Virus record (IMG/VR): IMGVR_UViG_3300037558_003026
Location: 1-23,415 of that record
Origin: a virus
Direction: 5' to 3' (one strand)
DNA length: 23,415 bases
A model generated the notes under the pieces. It did not search any database. It had not been told where the DNA came from and worked only from the letters and a program-made list of their open reading frames with translations. Made by a program: the position numbers and the translations under genes. The first letter of the stretch is position 1, and each line of letters opens with the position of its first letter. Shown piece by piece: positions 22,308-23,415 of the stretch.

Positions 22308-22616
22308 ATGACCACCCGCCTGAACCCGATCACCACCCCCCGCCACGAGTTGCGCGCCGAGAAGGCGCGCCGGAACAAGGGTGAGCCCGGTTCCGCCACC
22401 GGTTCGAGGAACCGGGCGAACGCACTCGCCGCCTTCATCGGCAAGAAGGCCGAGATCGACGAGATGCTCTCCCGCCTGCAGGCGCTCAGCGACGAGCATT
22501 TCAACTGCCACCCCGACGAGGCGGGCTGGGCCATTGTCGGCACCCTCGAACACTACGCCAACCTGCTGAAGCGCATCACCGACAGCGCCTTCGGCGAGGG
22601 CGAGCACGCCCGCTGA
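22308..22616 (+). CDS. Unknown 102-residue accessory protein
   Basis: The protein begins MTTRLNPITTPRHELRAEKA and has a basic first third (EKARRNKGEPGSATGSRNRA), which may bind nucleic acid. A helical part follows (AFIGKKAEIDEMLSRLQALS, then GWAIVGTLEHYANLLKRITD), ending GEGEHAR. CGGAG lies ten bases upstream of the ATG. It is divergent from the terminase and in the same direction as the DUF3489 gene. I do not recognise the family. Codon usage matches the host-like high G+C, unlike the moron cassette. A regulatory or DNA-processing role is only a guess. Confidence 0.8.
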   Translation: MTTRLNPITTPRHELRAEKARRNKGEPGSATGSRNRANALAAFIGKKAEIDEMLSRLQALSDEHFNCHPDEAGWAIVGTLEHYANLLKRITDSAFGEGEHAR

Positions 22617-22618
22617 TC

Positions 22619-22633
22619 TCCGGCACTGCCGGA
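22619..22633. promoter_or_regulatory. Short perfect palindrome after the accessory gene
   Basis: TCCGGCA and TGCCGGA flank a single base directly after the stop codon. No T tract follows, so it is more likely a protein-binding site or a weak processing hairpin than a terminator. The rest of the stretch to 22711 holds only the GGAG ribosome site of the next gene. Confidence 0.35.
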
Positions 22634-22711
22634 ACTCCCGCCGCGCGCCCTGCGCGGCTCGGGGCCGTAGAAGGCGCCGCATGACGCGGGCCCGAATACG
22701 GAGACGACCCC

Positions 22712-23230
22712 ATGACCCAGATCCAGCTTTCAGACGCCCAAGCCGTCATCCTTTCCACCGCCTGCGCGCGCGAGGACGGAGCGGTCTTTCCCGTCACCGC
22801 CAGCCTCAAGGGCGGCGCCGTCGGCAACGTCTGCAAGAGCCTCCTGAAGCAGGGCCTGATCGAGGAGATCGCCGCCAAGGATCTCAACACGGTCTGGCGG
22901 CACGACGAGGAGCGCGGCCCGATCACGCTGCGCGCCACCCCGCTCGCCTACAGCACCCTCGGGATCACGGACGAGCAGGATGAGACACCGCCGGCGGAAA
23001 CGCCGACCGCCCCGATCCGGCACCGGAAGGGTACCAAGCAGGAGACGCTGATCGAGATGCTCCGCTCGGACGGCGGCGCGACCATCGACGAGATCGTCGC
23101 CCAAACGGGCTGGCAGTCGCACACGGTGCGCGGCGCCATGTCCGGCGCGCTGAAGAAGAAGTTCGGGCTCGAGGTCACCTCCGAAAAGGTCGAGGGGCGC
23201 GGGCGCGTGTACAGACTCCCCGCCGCCTGA
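22712..23230 (+). CDS. DUF3489 domain-containing protein
   Basis: This 172-residue protein has an N-terminal winged-helix-like half (LSDAQAVILSTACAREDGAV, then NVCKSLLKQGLIEEI). A proline/threonine linker (DETPPAETPTAPIRHRKG) precedes the DUF3489 domain: GTKQETLIEMLRSDGGATID, then TGWQSHTVRGAMSGALKKKF, LEVTSEKVEGRGRVYRL. That C-terminal motif is highly characteristic. The domain looks like a helix-turn-helix DNA-binding unit and is common in alphaproteobacterial phages and mobile elements, often beside recombinases; its function is not established. ACGGAGA lies nine bases before the ATG at 22712. Confidence 0.93.
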   Translation: MTQIQLSDAQAVILSTACAREDGAVFPVTASLKGGAVGNVCKSLLKQGLIEEIAAKDLNTVWRHDEERGPITLRATPLAYSTLGITDEQDETPPAETPTAPIRHRKGTKQETLIEMLRSDGGATIDEIVAQTGWQSHTVRGAMSGALKKKFGLEVTSEKVEGRGRVYRLPAA

Positions 23231-23256
23231 CGCACCGGACCCCGAAAAGTTGATGG

Positions 23257-23279
23257 CCGCCGTCCCTCCGGGACGGCGG
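23257..23279. terminator. Strong hairpin between convergent genes, probable terminator
   Basis: CCGCCGTCCC (23257-23266) and GGGACGGCGG (23270-23279) form a perfect ten-pair G+C stem with a three-base loop, 26 bases after the DUF3489 stop and five bases before the convergent gene's stop. The following sequence has only a weak T run (TCGATCATTT), so it may work as a Rho-independent terminator of low U content or as a 3' end stabiliser in both directions. Confidence 0.65.
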
Positions 23280-23283
23280 TCGA

Positions 23284-23415
23284 TCATTTGGCGCTCCGCA
23301 TCCGGATCGCCTCGAACACCCGCCGCAGGGCGAAGGACCGTGCAATGCTCACCACGGTGAACACCGCGCCCATCTTCAGGTTCTGCGCCAGCGTCGTGTG
23401 CAGCCCGAAGATCGG
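23284..23415 (-). CDS. DUF7220-type membrane protein, 3' end only
   Basis: The last 43 codons are present; the 5' end lies beyond the window. The visible residues read PIFGLHTTLAQNLKMGAVFT, then VVSIARSFALRRVFEAIRMR and SAK. The 'FGLH..L..NL..GAVFTVVSIARSF.LRR.FEAIR' pattern is what I recall for DUF7220, small two-helix membrane proteins of alphaproteobacterial phages and mobile elements, of unknown function. It converges on the DUF3489 gene across the hairpin. Confidence 0.8.
   Translation of the reverse strand, partial: PIFGLHTTLAQNLKMGAVFTVVSIARSFALRRVFEAIRMRSAK

Noticed and set aside
22230-22682. A 150-residue minus-strand frame across the accessory gene
   Set aside because: It is antisense to the 22308-22616 gene, which has a ribosome site and plausible composition; the antisense frame shows no recognisable motif.
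1-23415. CRISPR arrays, tRNA or rRNA genes, insertion sequences
   Set aside because: I saw no regularly spaced repeats, no cloverleaf-like or rRNA-like stretches, and no transposase frames. The only spaced repeats are the two operator copies near 13356-13425.

Overview
The window is about 69-73% G+C and almost fully coding. It carries most of the late (head, tail, lysis) region of a tailed double-stranded DNA phage with siphovirus-type tail genes, most likely a prophage or temperate phage of a Rhodobacterales alphaproteobacterium (Paracoccus/Rhodobacter-like). The assignment rests on the G+C content, on the tail-tip genes (DUF2460, DUF2163, NlpC/P60, GTA TIM-barrel protein) that match the gene transfer agent / Rhodobacteraceae phage type, and on the DUF3489 and DUF7220 accessory genes. 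No integrase, attachment site or host gene is visible, so prophage and free phage cannot be told apart here.

The late genes run on the minus strand, so they read from high to low coordinates. Packaging and head: small terminase (22196), GpA-type large terminase, gpW-like connector, lambda-type portal, a prohead protease fused to the major capsid protein, a DUF2190 capsid cement protein, a gpFII-like connector and a DUF6441 gpZ-like neck/tail protein. Tail: tail terminator (gpU-like), tail tube (gpV-like), tail assembly chaperone made in two forms by a -1 ribosomal frameshift, and an 805-residue tape measure. The gene order is that of lambda (Nu1-A-W-B-C/E-D-FII-Z-U-V-G/GT-H). Tail tip: DUF2460, then a lysis cassette (holin, small membrane proteins, T4-type lysozyme, DUF3789-like microprotein, nested spanins), then DUF2163, NlpC/P60, the 1322-residue TIM-barrel protein and a DUF2793/C1q-like putative receptor-binding protein. 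Most of these genes overlap by 1, 4 or 8 bases, so they are probably translationally coupled.

Two parts break the pattern. At about 13345-14467 a plus-strand two-gene cassette of markedly lower G+C (about 48-55% in sampled lines) sits between the gpZ-like and gpU-like genes. It has its own strong sigma70-type promoter, operator-like repeats, a ribbon-helix-helix protein and a second protein I do not recognise. It has the hallmarks of a moron, that is, a cargo cassette expressed independently of the late genes and probably in the lysogen. It is the best candidate here for an undescribed system.

Upstream of the terminase is a divergent region (22197-22307) with two perfect hairpins. It is followed by two plus-strand accessory genes (an unknown 102-residue protein and a DUF3489 protein), a strong hairpin, and the 3' end of a convergent DUF7220-type membrane protein cut by the window edge.
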